Of a stretch of 64,000 nucleotides of DNA, positions 55,192-64,000 are shown piece by piece. Origin of the DNA: Saccharina japonica (taxonomy: Eukaryota; Sar; Phaeophyceae; Laminariales; Laminariaceae); contig MEHQ01003627.1 of NCBI GenBank assembly GCA_008828725.1, positions 151,792-215,791 on the forward strand, written 5' to 3'. The position numbers and the translations under genes are program-made. Within the stretch, counting starts at the first letter, position 1; each line of letters opens with the position of its first letter. The notes beneath the pieces were generated by a model. It had not been told where the DNA came from. It saw only the letters and a program-made list of their open reading frames with translations, and made no database searches.

Positions 55192-56185
55192 GAGTGGGAG
55201 CAAGTGGAGATTGTTGTCCAAGTTACAATGCAAGGAGGGGGACGGCACGGACGGGGGCTACCCGTCTACTGCTGGGCGCTGACGCTGTGCTCGTCGACGA
55301 TCGATAACACCAAAGTTGTCGATCTTTTGGTCGCTATCCCTTATGTCCCTTATATCCCTTAAAATGTCCCTTAAGAGGGGTCCCAGGTCCCTTAAGAGGG
55401 GTCCCAAAGAGATGAACCCGTTACTTCTACTTGTACCACGAAAGCACTGACCTCTCGCTCTCTAAGATCGACCGACGGGTCTCCGTTTCATGCGGGGCAT
55501 GCCTCAAACGGTCCGGCCCGGAGCTGTACATGATGTGACGACCGGCGCCCCGTAGTTTGGCCTGAAAGCCCTTATCATGCTGTAGGCCGAGGTGGTCGAT
55601 ACTCGGCTGTACGCGTGTGTGAAGTGAACGAACCCCTCAGCGCGAAAACCTTGGCCAAGCTCCGAACGGCGCACCACCAAGTAACCACCCCCCCGCGAGT
55701 CATTGGCTTCCAGCGCCGACTAGGTATCGACCACACCACCGCTCGTACGCGAAGGCGCTCAAGAAGACCCGAGGCGAGACCATCGGAACGGCCATCCGTG
55801 AACGGTGTCTCTTCTATGCGGAGGCTATGGCGCCGCAAAACAAGGCGTGATTACCGAATCGGGTGATGTTCGTGACGATGACCGGTGGGAAGGGCCCCAA
55901 GACCGGGCGGACAGTCGAAAACTTGAGCATAAATACCTATTGGTAGTTGACGACCTTCAGAGTGTTCTGAGCCACCGAGTGATCCACAGAACACTCCCTA
56001 TTGGTGTTTGGAGTTGAGACCGCGCTGTGGCTCATTGCAGCAAATAAGGTGGGCAAGTGGGTGGTACCGGGGGGTCCTCGGAGCAGCCGAACGGTCCATG
56101 GTCAGGTGGCACGAGGACGAGGCGAATCAAGTAGGAAGCGCCACGCTTCTGTTATGTATGGGTGGCGCCCAAGGAAATAGGGAGG
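55192..56185 (+). pseudogene. LINE-J remnant, duplicated copy
   Basis: Second copy of 52880-53870 with scattered substitutions (e.g. ALAKLRTAHHQVTTPPRVIG). The two lie in a ~2.3-kb tandem duplication (52637-54383 and 54950-56665), so they arose by segmental duplication, not by separate insertion. Confidence 0.6.
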
Positions 56186-56680
56186 GAGGGGGTGTACTCA
56201 TGTCGTGCACGGCCGTAGTCGTATGACCATAGACCCTCGCACCCCTACAATGCCGGGACGGAGCATGTCGGGTTTTCACCGACCAGGCAGACTAGCACCA
56301 AGCGAGAAGCGCCGTGAGGTGTTGGGCGAGTCCCATGACGGGTGAGCTGCATCCTACTAAGAGCCGCTTGTGAGGCGGACTTGCATATGGATGACACCTT
56401 CGATGAGTTAATTTAATTTATGGTGTGGCCACTTCCTGAGACATCAATGGGAGCACTATGTAACTGCCTCGTGGGTGCCTTACCATATACACACTACGTG
56501 ATACGATCATTCCCCTTGTGCGGAGCAAAGGTTCACCACCCCGCACAAATGATCTAACTCGACCGCCAGCTTTGGTGACCGCCAAAACAAATAACGGTAC
56601 CCTGGTTGTCTAGCTCACGTAGTGAGAGGCGTGTTTTACAGCGTCGTCGCCAACCGACGCCAAAGTAGGGGGGGGGGGGG
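56186..56680 (-). mobile_element. Element B, nearly full length
   Basis: On the minus strand from TTGGCGTCGGTTGGCGACG to GAGTACACC plus C, ending the 2.3-kb duplication. A G14 run lies at its 5' side (56669-56682). Confidence 0.75.
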
Positions 56681-56939
56681 GCAACCGTCAGAGGGAAACC
56701 GCGGTTGGCGAAAGCAGGAAGGAGACGGCAGCAGGGTAGCAAGGTACCAGGCCGACTGTAGTAGGTACTATAGCCTGTATATGCTTCTCGTACCGCCAAG
56801 CTGCTGCGACTGCTTCCAATGTGTTTTTTTTTCTTATTGCTCTCTCTTTTCCTTTCTTTCTTTTGTTCACGTCTTGTTCTTATGAAAGGGGTCTTGTTCG
56901 CTCGTCTTGGTGGGCGGTGAGCCTGTTCAGGTGCTCTAC

Positions 56940-58290
56940 GTTAGCTGCACAAACCACGGGGCATGCCATGGACCCAACCATGGTTAACCATGGCATGTTC
57001 CATGGGGCGACCCATAGAAAAAACGTGCCCCGTGGAATGGACCATGGTACAGCAGTCCATCGGTCCATGGTGTGTACCATGACACATTCCATGACATTTA
57101 CGTGACCCGCGATCTAGCCCAGGGTTCATCATGGAGCACGCCATGGTGCATCCCATCATGCCCGACGAGGCCAGCGTGGACATTTCGTCGATGGGTCAAC
57201 CCCCAAAAACAATAATTTCGTGGTGTATGCCATGGCGTCAACCATGGCACGTTCCACGGAAAATTCAATGGAATTTTCCATCGTTGGTCCCATGGTACAT
57301 GTGCCATAGCGCATTCCGTTAAACGAAAACGCCCATGGGATATGTCATGTCGTATGTTCATGGGGACGTTCATGAAACACCCCGTGGACGGTCCCATGGA
57401 TTGTTTCATGGATATGTTTTGCCCCGTGGCACGTGTCATGGACCGTTGATGGAATATTCAACGGGGAAGCCCATTCGAACGCCCCATGACCATCCAGCAC
57501 ACCATGGGAAAAGCCGTGACACCATGGCATATATCATGACCTTCCATGGTGCATATTATGTCCCACAGCAGTTATGATGTATATTGTGTATTACCTTTCC
57601 CTGGGGTATTCTTCCACTCCAGAACTTTTTGGAACCTGTCCGATGACCATGGACTGTATTTTCCGCGATCAGTTAATGTGGAAACAAAAACAACATTATA
57701 CCATGGTGTAACACATGGATATTTAAATATATGGTGCGTCCCACGGGAGTTTCCATGGATGAAGGCCTAAACCTAACCCTAACCATGGGGCATACCGTGG
57801 TGTGTTCCATGATGTAACCATGGTATCGACCACGGGTCAGTCCGCAGGGTGAACCATGACGCACACCCGTGGTTATCCGTGGCGTACCGCATGGGTTCAT
57901 CCATGTTTTTTTCTCCATCCGATTTATTATCGACGCCCTTCTTTTCTCTCTCCCTCTTAGTCATAACTCAGATCCGGGGTCACTAAGTAGGCTCTTCTCC
58001 TCTCTCCCTACTACGGTACGTGCCTTGCATTTTTATCGCGAAAAAAAATCAGCACTTTCTTCCCTCGTCGTCTCGTCGAATGGTGCCTACCCACGCTATA
58101 ATAGGCGCTCTCGACAGCAGGTGGCGTCATTTGAGAAAACAATATCCATACGGAGACTCGAACCCCTGACCTCAACCTTATTATTCTTCGTGGTTAACTG
58201 CTAGACGACCTGGGCGACCGGTGCCATGGGTCGTTCCATGGCGTGCGTCGATAGGTTGTTCCATGGTTGACGACCATGGTATTGAACATG
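56940..58290. repeat. CCATGG-saturated region
   Basis: About 24 CCATGG sites in ~1.35 kb, with many CCATGGTrC and GTTCCATGG words, and a SINE inserted at 57905-58222. The spacing is irregular, so it is not a simple tandem repeat. Frames are Met/His/Gly-rich artefacts. 56681-56939 has nothing recognisable. Confidence 0.85.
57905..58222 (-). mobile_element. SINE S1, full length
   Basis: On the minus strand it has GGTCGCCCAGGTCGTCTAGC, the B box GGGGTTCGAGTCTCCG, the body GTGGGTAGGCACC, TTTCGCGATAAAAATGCAAG, and the end GATAATAAATCGGATGG plus A run. CCATGG words lie on both sides. Confidence 0.8.
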
Positions 58291-58824
58291 GGTTGGGTTT
58301 TTATTGGTGTGATCGACAGCTGCCACAAACGGGTGTATCGTACCGCGTAACTTTTGACTGTGAGGGAAATGCATTATCACTGTTCCATTTACCACCTGAC
58401 AATGCTTAGTGCTTGTTGTAAATCGTACCAACCACATATAAAAGGGAGTCCAGAATTTCAATGGCTTCAGACACGGAACATGCTTATCGGTTAGACCTGA
58501 ATACTTGACGAAGATTCCCCATAAATGTAGTCCCCCTTATGAGTGACTCTACTGACTCCTAGTCGGCGTTTCATCAATCCAGTTTGAAAGGGTGACGTTT
58601 ACTTGCGCTCTACCAATCGCATCTAACCAAGTGAAGAAATTCACCAAAATTGGGTCCCCCCTGTCGAGAAGATCAACAAACTCATTGCGTCCAGATGCTT
58701 CGCTACCACCCGCCTACAAACATTTCCGAGCAAGAATCCTCAAACCCCTTTCCTTCCCCGCTATACGTCGTAGGCAGAATCGCTCGAATCCTTCTTTACT
58801 ACGTTTCCGTCCAACTCTTATAAT
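58291..58824. other. Intergenic or decayed element DNA
   Basis: No clear frame. It may be 3' flank of LINE-R, whose coding trace ends near 58825. Confidence 0.35.
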
Positions 58825-59326
58825 TCACTGCCCAGCATCTATGTGCCAACCCCACGCCATTGGCAGCCTCCCCGCCCCCTCCTCTTCCCTCCTCCCTCTT
58901 AGTCGCTTGACCGTCCCCCCGTAAATTCGAGCTTGTACCGGTGTACTCGACGTGGGATCACGACCTGAGAGGTCGCTGAGATGAGCTATAGAAGGCGTCC
59001 CTCGCAGATTCCTTTCTTGGCCATGGACCCCCCATTCCTTCCTCCGACTACACTCGTCGCTGGCCGATCGATACATTCGCTTCCTTCCCGCCCCAAGACG
59101 CCCAAACCTTTCTACTGCAATGGTGACAAGTTTATGGCTGCGCTCGTCGAAGTCGAAGGACGCATGTCCAAGGCGGGCGTAGCGGTTGCGCTCTCACGCC
59201 TCAGAAGTGGAAGCGGCCGATCCATCTTGGTCAGCTATTCTGGAACGCAGGCACAGTGGTCCGCGCACATAACGTCAATGAGTATGTTTTTGTTGCGTCG
59301 GAAATTCGATGCCGTCGCGCTTCTCG

Positions 59327-59610
59327 ACGCATGCTACGATAGAGGTAGCAAGGTATACCTTCTTTTGGCTGAAACGTTTTTTCCTGAATGACGGGGGCTC
59401 CTTAACCCAAAAACCGCCGGAATTCCGTTTTTTTTTTTCTTGCATTTTTGTTGTTGTTGTATAGTTAAGGCCGTGGCATTGCTCATCGGGTAGCGCTCTT
59501 GTGTTCCTCAAGAAACAGTGTTTAGACTACTGCAGGTATAGAGCTCCTCAAGTGACCGTCCTCAGAAAAACAAAATGGTGCACCTGCATGCAGGCTATCG
59601 TAGCATGCGT
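59327..59610. mobile_element. MITE M4 (284 bp) inserted in LINE-R
   Basis: Perfect 16-bp ends ACGCATGCTACGATAG / CTATCGTAGCATGCGT, flanked by TTCTCG on both sides (59321-59326 and 59611-59616). LINE-R coding resumes on each side. Confidence 0.85.
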
Positions 59611-60781
59611 TTCTCGGAGACCTTCCCTCTCGACAACGATGGCCATACGTAAGTCCCTGTCGGCGTTCAAGGGCGCACCGCTTTCCACTCGGTGGTGGAC
59701 CGACATCCGCTTCAGAAAACGGGACGTCGCGTCGACCAACCGCTGATAATGTTGATGTACATGCGCACCTGCGTGGTGACACAAACGCTCATGTTTCGCG
59801 TGAGGGCGTCCGCTTGCACCACAGGCGGGAAACGTCGCCGCTAGATGCTCCTCGATCCCTAGATATCGCCGCCCTGCGTACAGAAACTCCTGAGCTGGTA
59901 TATGATGCGTGAAACGTCCACCGACCTCGCTCGTGCCCACGCGGCAGCTCCTGGTCCTGACTGGCTCCGTTGCCTAACCGTTGCGCATTCTCGGGTCCCG
60001 CTCTCCGAGAAAAGGTCGTGTCCTCGTCCGGCGGGCAAGCATGGAGGGGGAGTCCGTCCAGAGATGTTACGTCCCGGTCGCAGCGCACCCGGTTGGGCCT
60101 GCTTCCTGAGGATTTTCTGGGCTTTGTCGGAGTTGATTGTCTCATCAGCGTCGTGCGCCGCCAAAACTTATGTATCCGAATTCGTGGAACGCACCTACCA
60201 ACCCTCAGGGCGGAATGCCCTGTCCCTCCACCCCGCCTGCACTTGCACTGCTTGGCCCATCTCCTCTCCTGTGCCTCCCACCGTCATCTCGGAGACATGC
60301 CACCCCCTCCCAGATACCTGGTACTAATTACAAGTTCCGAAACCTGTGGACTTCCCTTCATAGTTTCCTCGCCCAGACTGCCGGAGAGGTCAGCCAGACC
60401 AGAATTGCGAGCAGCGTTGCCACCAACCCCCCCCTATCGATGCGGACATCCTTCTCTCGCTTCTGTCGACGGCATTCCGAACCCCCCAGCCCCCGTTAAC
60501 GAGCTAGTCTGCGCCCCGTTGGCGGTGTAACAGTGTAAGCCGGTCCGACATGCACCCCTCCTCGAAGAACGACGATTCCTGTGCCGCTCCAGGAAGCTCG
60601 AAAATAATTTTGAGCATCAACATTGCGCCAGTATCTGCCCGACGGCAACCTGGCAGGGATAGCTTCGGCTCCATCTCTCGCTCGGCATACGCTGCTCGCC
60701 GCACCTTAGAGCCGGTAGCTATGGGGTCGACCGCTTGCTTATCCGTCCTTCGTGGCAGCATCCACGCGAGTTGCCCCCCTG

Positions 60782-61029
60782 TTTGGTGAAAACCCAACGT
60801 GCTCCGTCCCGGCATTGTAGGGATGCGAGGGTCTATGGTCATACGACTACGGTCCTGCATGAATATGAAGTACACCCCCTCACGACGGACCGCACTTGGT
60901 GCTAGCAATGTCTGCCTAGTCGGTGAAAACCCGACATGCTCCGTGCCGGCATTGTGGGGATGCGAGGGTCTATGGTCATATCATACGACTACGGCCATGC
61001 ATGAATATCGAGTACACCCCCCCCCGTCT
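60782..61029 (+). mobile_element. Two element B 3' ends inside LINE-R
   Basis: 60782-60893 and 60894-61029 are successive truncated B copies, ending AAGTACACCCCC and CGAGTACACC plus C. They split LINE-R between codons for VVQDGG and QLAWML, where the minus strand would read GGGGGG. Confidence 0.75.
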
Positions 61030-61292
61030 TGTACGACCTCTATGATGGCGCTCTCTGTCTCGAGCTTGTCAGTGCCGATGGGTATCCCAACCACCTTTAC
61101 CCCTCCCTCGCTCGTCAGCGATGCGGACACCAAGCCCTGCTGAACGTGATACCTATACCGCCCTGGGGCACGTGTCTCTTCGGGCCAAAGCAGCCGTCTT
61201 ACCCGGGTTGGGGTGTATGTCCCGCGCTGTCAACTCTCGCTCGAGGAAGGGCACCACGCCCATCGTCCCGGGGGGGAATCTCGTGGGAAGCG

Positions 61293-61803
61293 ACACATGC
61301 TACCTTAAGGTACAGGTGGCGCACCATGTTTTTCTTCTTAGGCTCCTCACTTGAAGAGCTCTATACTAATAATACGTGATCTATACTATTAGTAAGTCAC
61401 CCAAAAACTGATTTTGGAGAAAATTAAAATTGATACCCGATGAACAATTCCACGGCCTACGAGTAGGTGTACAAAAAAATCATATTGCAAAAAACAAATG
61501 CATTTCCGACGATTTTGGGTTAAGGGCCCGTTTTAACGAAGAAGAAAAAAAATCAATTTGAAATTTTTTCTATTCAAATCCGCTTTTCATTGGTCAACAC
61601 ACGCACCAGCACCAAAGATTAGGATCTTGGGGCATAAAAATTGGTGCTGGTGCGTGTGTTGACCAATGAAAAGCGAATTTTTATTTTTATTTTTCCAAAT
61701 TGAATTTATTTTATACTCGTTAATACGGGCCCTAAGGAGCCCCGTCATACAGAAAACAAAAATTAGCCAAAAAAGTGCTATTATACGCCCCCCTATCGTA
61801 GCG
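61293..61803 (+). mobile_element. M4 element with a nested Tourist-like MITE
   Basis: Left ACACATGCTACC, shared interior GAAGAGCTCTATAC and ACCCGATGAACAATTCCAC, the MITE at 61524-61732 (GGGCCCGTTTTAACGAAG, TAA on both sides), right AAGGAGCCCCGTCAT to CTATCGTAGC. The same MITE lies at the same internal point as in 10279-10869. Confidence 0.65.
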
Positions 61804-62467
61804 AGTGAGATGCCGTCGGGGTTTGCATATACTGAAGCGTTTCGTGGGGTCTCGTCGGGTCTCCGCGCTGCACCCCTCCGGAGACAAACGATCGTCCGGT
61901 GTTTCCACCAAGAGTCCACGCGACGGGAACGCATCATCAGCCAACAGCCGATTTTTTTCCTAATTGGGAAATAACTGCCTTTCCGATGAGAATGGAAACC
62001 GAAACGATTCGGTTTTGTTGTTCGAAAATATTTGCTTCATTCACCGTCTGAAGGTATAATCCATCATGTAATAATAGGGATGATAGGCACCGATTCCACT
62101 AAACCAAACAAGCATCAGTCTTGACAGCCAAGCTCGTAAAACAGAGCATTTGGACACAAAAGACGTGAGCACCGACACGCAGGTGGCCACCTCCTCAAGC
62201 AAGCACGGTCGCCGTTCTGTTGACCTTGCTGAACGCGTTGGTAGCAGTCCGTGAGATTTTGCCAGTCCCCCGTCTCGTGTGGCGCGCGTACCTTCATCTT
62301 CCACGGCCATTGTTTTTGTCAAAAGTGACCTTCACCATTATTGAAGAACTGCACACAAACGCGTTTGGGCGGGAAATAATTGGAATTAACGGCCTTAATC
62401 CTTTCAGAACTGCACACAGTTTATTTTTTCGGGGGGGGAGGTATTTGGAATTAGTTGGGGGTTTTTT

Positions 62468-62640
62468 CCATCCCATTTACTATCTTCGCCCTCCTTCTCT
62501 CTCTCCCTCTTCAGTCGTATCTCAGGTCTGGAGGCACAAAGTAGGCCCTTCTCCCCCTTCCCCACTACGGTACGTGCCTTGAATTTTAATCGCGAGGAGA
62601 TTTCAGCACTTTCATCCCTCGTCAACTCGCGTCGGATTCC
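62468..62640 (-). mobile_element. SINE S1 3' body
   Basis: CATCCCATTTACTATCTTCG to CGTCAACTCGCGTCGGATTC. The head is missing. 61804-62467 has no secure gene. Confidence 0.65.
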
Positions 62641-62689
62641 TGTAGGATAGTTATCACAGCCGTAAAAGTGTTCACGCGTCGGACACATC

Positions 62690-62775
62690 ACGATCCAGAT
62701 CATCTACAACACTAAAATATCGGACAGCTGAATCATGATCTAGACAATTCTAGATCCCTAGCCTGCCGTTATGAG
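62690..62775. repeat. GATC-rich dispersed repeat
   Basis: ATCATGATCTAGACAATTCT and TCCCTAGCCTGCCGTTATGA, as at 20175 and 23780. Confidence 0.45.
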
Positions 62776-62828
62776 ATGGTATGCAAGCCTTCTTGGGCGC
62801 AGCGACCCCAAACTGCCACACCTCACGG

Positions 62829-63017
62829 TTAACGGTTAACCTCCTCCAGCCGCGGTTTACCACGAGAGTGTAATAAAAGCTGCATCACAGGAAATTCTTG
62901 ACGGACGTTGTTTACGATACGGATACACATCGGATCCGAGCTGGTTCCAGAAGAAGCACAAAACTTCACTTTCGGGCAATAAAATCTAGATGATCGTTTG
63001 GACCAGGGCAACCCATC
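62829..63017 (-). CDS. Candidate exon, unknown protein
   Basis: Minus frame: GLPWSKRSSRFYCPKVKFCA, SSGTSSDPMCIRIVNNVRQE, FPVMQLLLHSRGKPRLEEVN, R, stop. Good composition, basic, with a CPKVKFC pair. It could be the C-terminal Cys-containing end of a transposase or a host exon. No partner exon is visible. Confidence 0.35.
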   Translation of the reverse strand, partial: DGLPWSKRSSRFYCPKVKFCASSGTSSDPMCIRIVNNVRQEFPVMQLLLHSRGKPRLEEVNR

Positions 63018-64000
63018 GGTGAAAGTTATACTTCGAGAGATGTGGACATTCTTTGATTTTGTTTAGGAGGCGCTATTTCATAGGGATTACCTTCCTATAC
63101 TAAAACCAACAAACATATATAATTAGGCCATATACCGGTCAATACGCTGAGTAATTCGACACTACACGTCTTGACATGATGGCGCCAACATGGGGAAGAC
63201 GTCCATGTTACTTATTATTTTTTCTGCGAGCCTGAAACCGCCTGCCAAATGGCTATGAAAAAAACAATATATGGAGCAAATTTGAAACCTTAGGGGCAAA
63301 ATTACCCTTATTGGAGAATACGTGTGCGCATGGTTTCTGAGATTTTGGATACAAAATTTGGCATGGTTGTTCTTCATCGTGCGTCATTTAAGGTCAGAGA
63401 CGCCAAAAAAATCCGAAAAATCATAAGGCTGGGCTTCAAGAATGAAAAATAATAAATGGAAAAGGCCAGCCCTCAGTTTTTTTTTCACATATTGCCATGA
63501 AGAACAAGCGTGCCAAACTTTGTGTCTCAACTCCCAGGAGCCATGGTGCAAATTGCCGAAGCCGTGAAGTCCCGTCTATCGTTGGAACCAGGTCGTAGCG
63601 AGTAACAGTCAGTGATACATATTTCGGCTCAAAAAGTGTAACCCCCAACCATAGCATTCCTGAAGGTCCCACCCGACGACTCCCCGGGTTTTCCTCAACG
63701 TTGTGCCGCACCAGTACACAGCCCCCCCCCCCCCCCCCCTGCATGGTGTTGGCGTAAAAAGACCCTTGTGGAGACGTTGAACAATGTGCTAGCGAGCCCC
63801 GCAAGGTGTCAATAATCTCTCCATTTCGGTACGTACTTCGAAGTATGATATAACGGTGTGACCTACACTGATCAAAGTCTCCACAAGTTTTGTTTTACGC
63901 CCACATTATGCAGGGCGGGAGGGGGGGGGGTCCTGGCTACTTGCGTAGGCAACGTAGGCCCGCCACTTCTCCCTAAGAGACTCCTCGCGGCTCGCGGGTT
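63018..64000. other. Mostly unassigned DNA
   Basis: A minus frame at 63436-63804 (GVTLFEPKYVSLTVTRYDLV, PTIDGTSRLRQFAPWLLGVE) is long and tidy but continues into DNA with no frame, so I do not call it firmly. C and G runs at 63721-63739 and 63921-63932 carry no B or LINE-A tail. Confidence 0.3.

Larger units (their letters stand above)
58825..61292 (-). pseudogene. LINE-R: RT and C-terminal nuclease-like region, broken
   Basis: Minus strand, in order: NPGKTAALAR and GGVKVVGIPIGTDKLETESA (end of RT), QLAWMLPRRTDKQAVDPIAT, EMEPKLSLPGCRRADTGAML, GAGGFGMPSTEARRMSAS, WEGVACLRDDGG, PAQEFLYAGRRYLGIEEHLA, FPACGASGRPHAKHERLCHH (Cys/His cluster), SGAPLNADRDLRMAIVVERE, ILIDV, and AWGWHIDAG at the end. 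The Cys/His cluster plus E..DLRxDIVV recalls the restriction-like endonuclease domain of some LINEs. Several frameshifts occur. B elements (60782-61029), a MITE (59327-59610) and a CCAGG micro-insertion (60315) interrupt it. Confidence 0.65.

Noticed and set aside
56880..57964. Met/His/Gly-rich ORFs on both strands
   Set aside because: They come from CCATGG/CATGGT words; no codon bias or splice signals.
58981..59391. A tidy 136-codon plus-strand ORF beginning MSYRRRPSQIPFLAMDPPFL
   Set aside because: It is antisense to LINE-R: the minus strand in the same place carries the family's C-terminal segments, and the last third of the ORF lies inside MITE M4.
63436..63804. Minus ORF with GVTLFEPKYVSLTVTRYDLV
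   Set aside because: Long and natural-looking, but adjacent sequence of the same character is closed in every frame and it starts in a C run. Not firm enough to call.

Overview
This is eukaryotic nuclear DNA. It is gene-poor and packed with transposons. The evidence is split reading frames that join in phase across GT..AG introns, tRNA-derived SINEs, several LINE reverse-transcriptase remnants, Tourist-like MITEs and a tyrosine-recombinase element. The mix of elements and the GTGAG-type splice donors would suit an alga, perhaps a stramenopile, but I cannot name the species. There is no prokaryotic gene organisation, rRNA, CRISPR or convincing free-standing tRNA gene.

Layout. 0-2 kb: the 3' end of a LINE with a C tail, stacked copies of a second C-tailed element (B), and two exons of a minus-strand gene. 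2-9 kb: a SINE, an 18-copy 68-bp satellite and a Q/N-rich minus-strand gene. 9-24 kb: intergenic DNA full of SINEs, MITEs and minisatellites, with a few isolated exon candidates. 24.5-26.1 kb: a decayed tyrosine-recombinase element joined head-to-tail to a deleted derivative. 26-39 kb: minisatellites, MITEs and exon candidates. 39-45 kb: the best small split genes, more LINE-A copies and a (CAA)n tract. 45-52.5 kb: a complex direct and inverted duplication containing two ambiguous bases. 52.6-56.7 kb: a tandem duplication of a LINE fragment plus B elements. 57-58 kb: a region saturated with CCATGG. 58.8-61.8 kb: a broken minus-strand LINE interrupted by other elements. 62-64 kb: sparse.

Two signals stand out. 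First, tiny insertions of a few recurring cores (TTAA, CCAGG/CCTGG, CGAG/CTCG, CTGCTG/CAGCAG) lie between duplicated TA dinucleotides at dozens of places. Repeat copies with and without the insert show that they are real insertions. Second, LINE-A and element B share a 3' end (ATGAGTAC followed by a C run) and sit repeatedly inside C/G homopolymer runs, often inside the C tails of earlier copies. Almost all coding calls are exon-level hypotheses from reading-frame quality and splice phase. No database search was possible.
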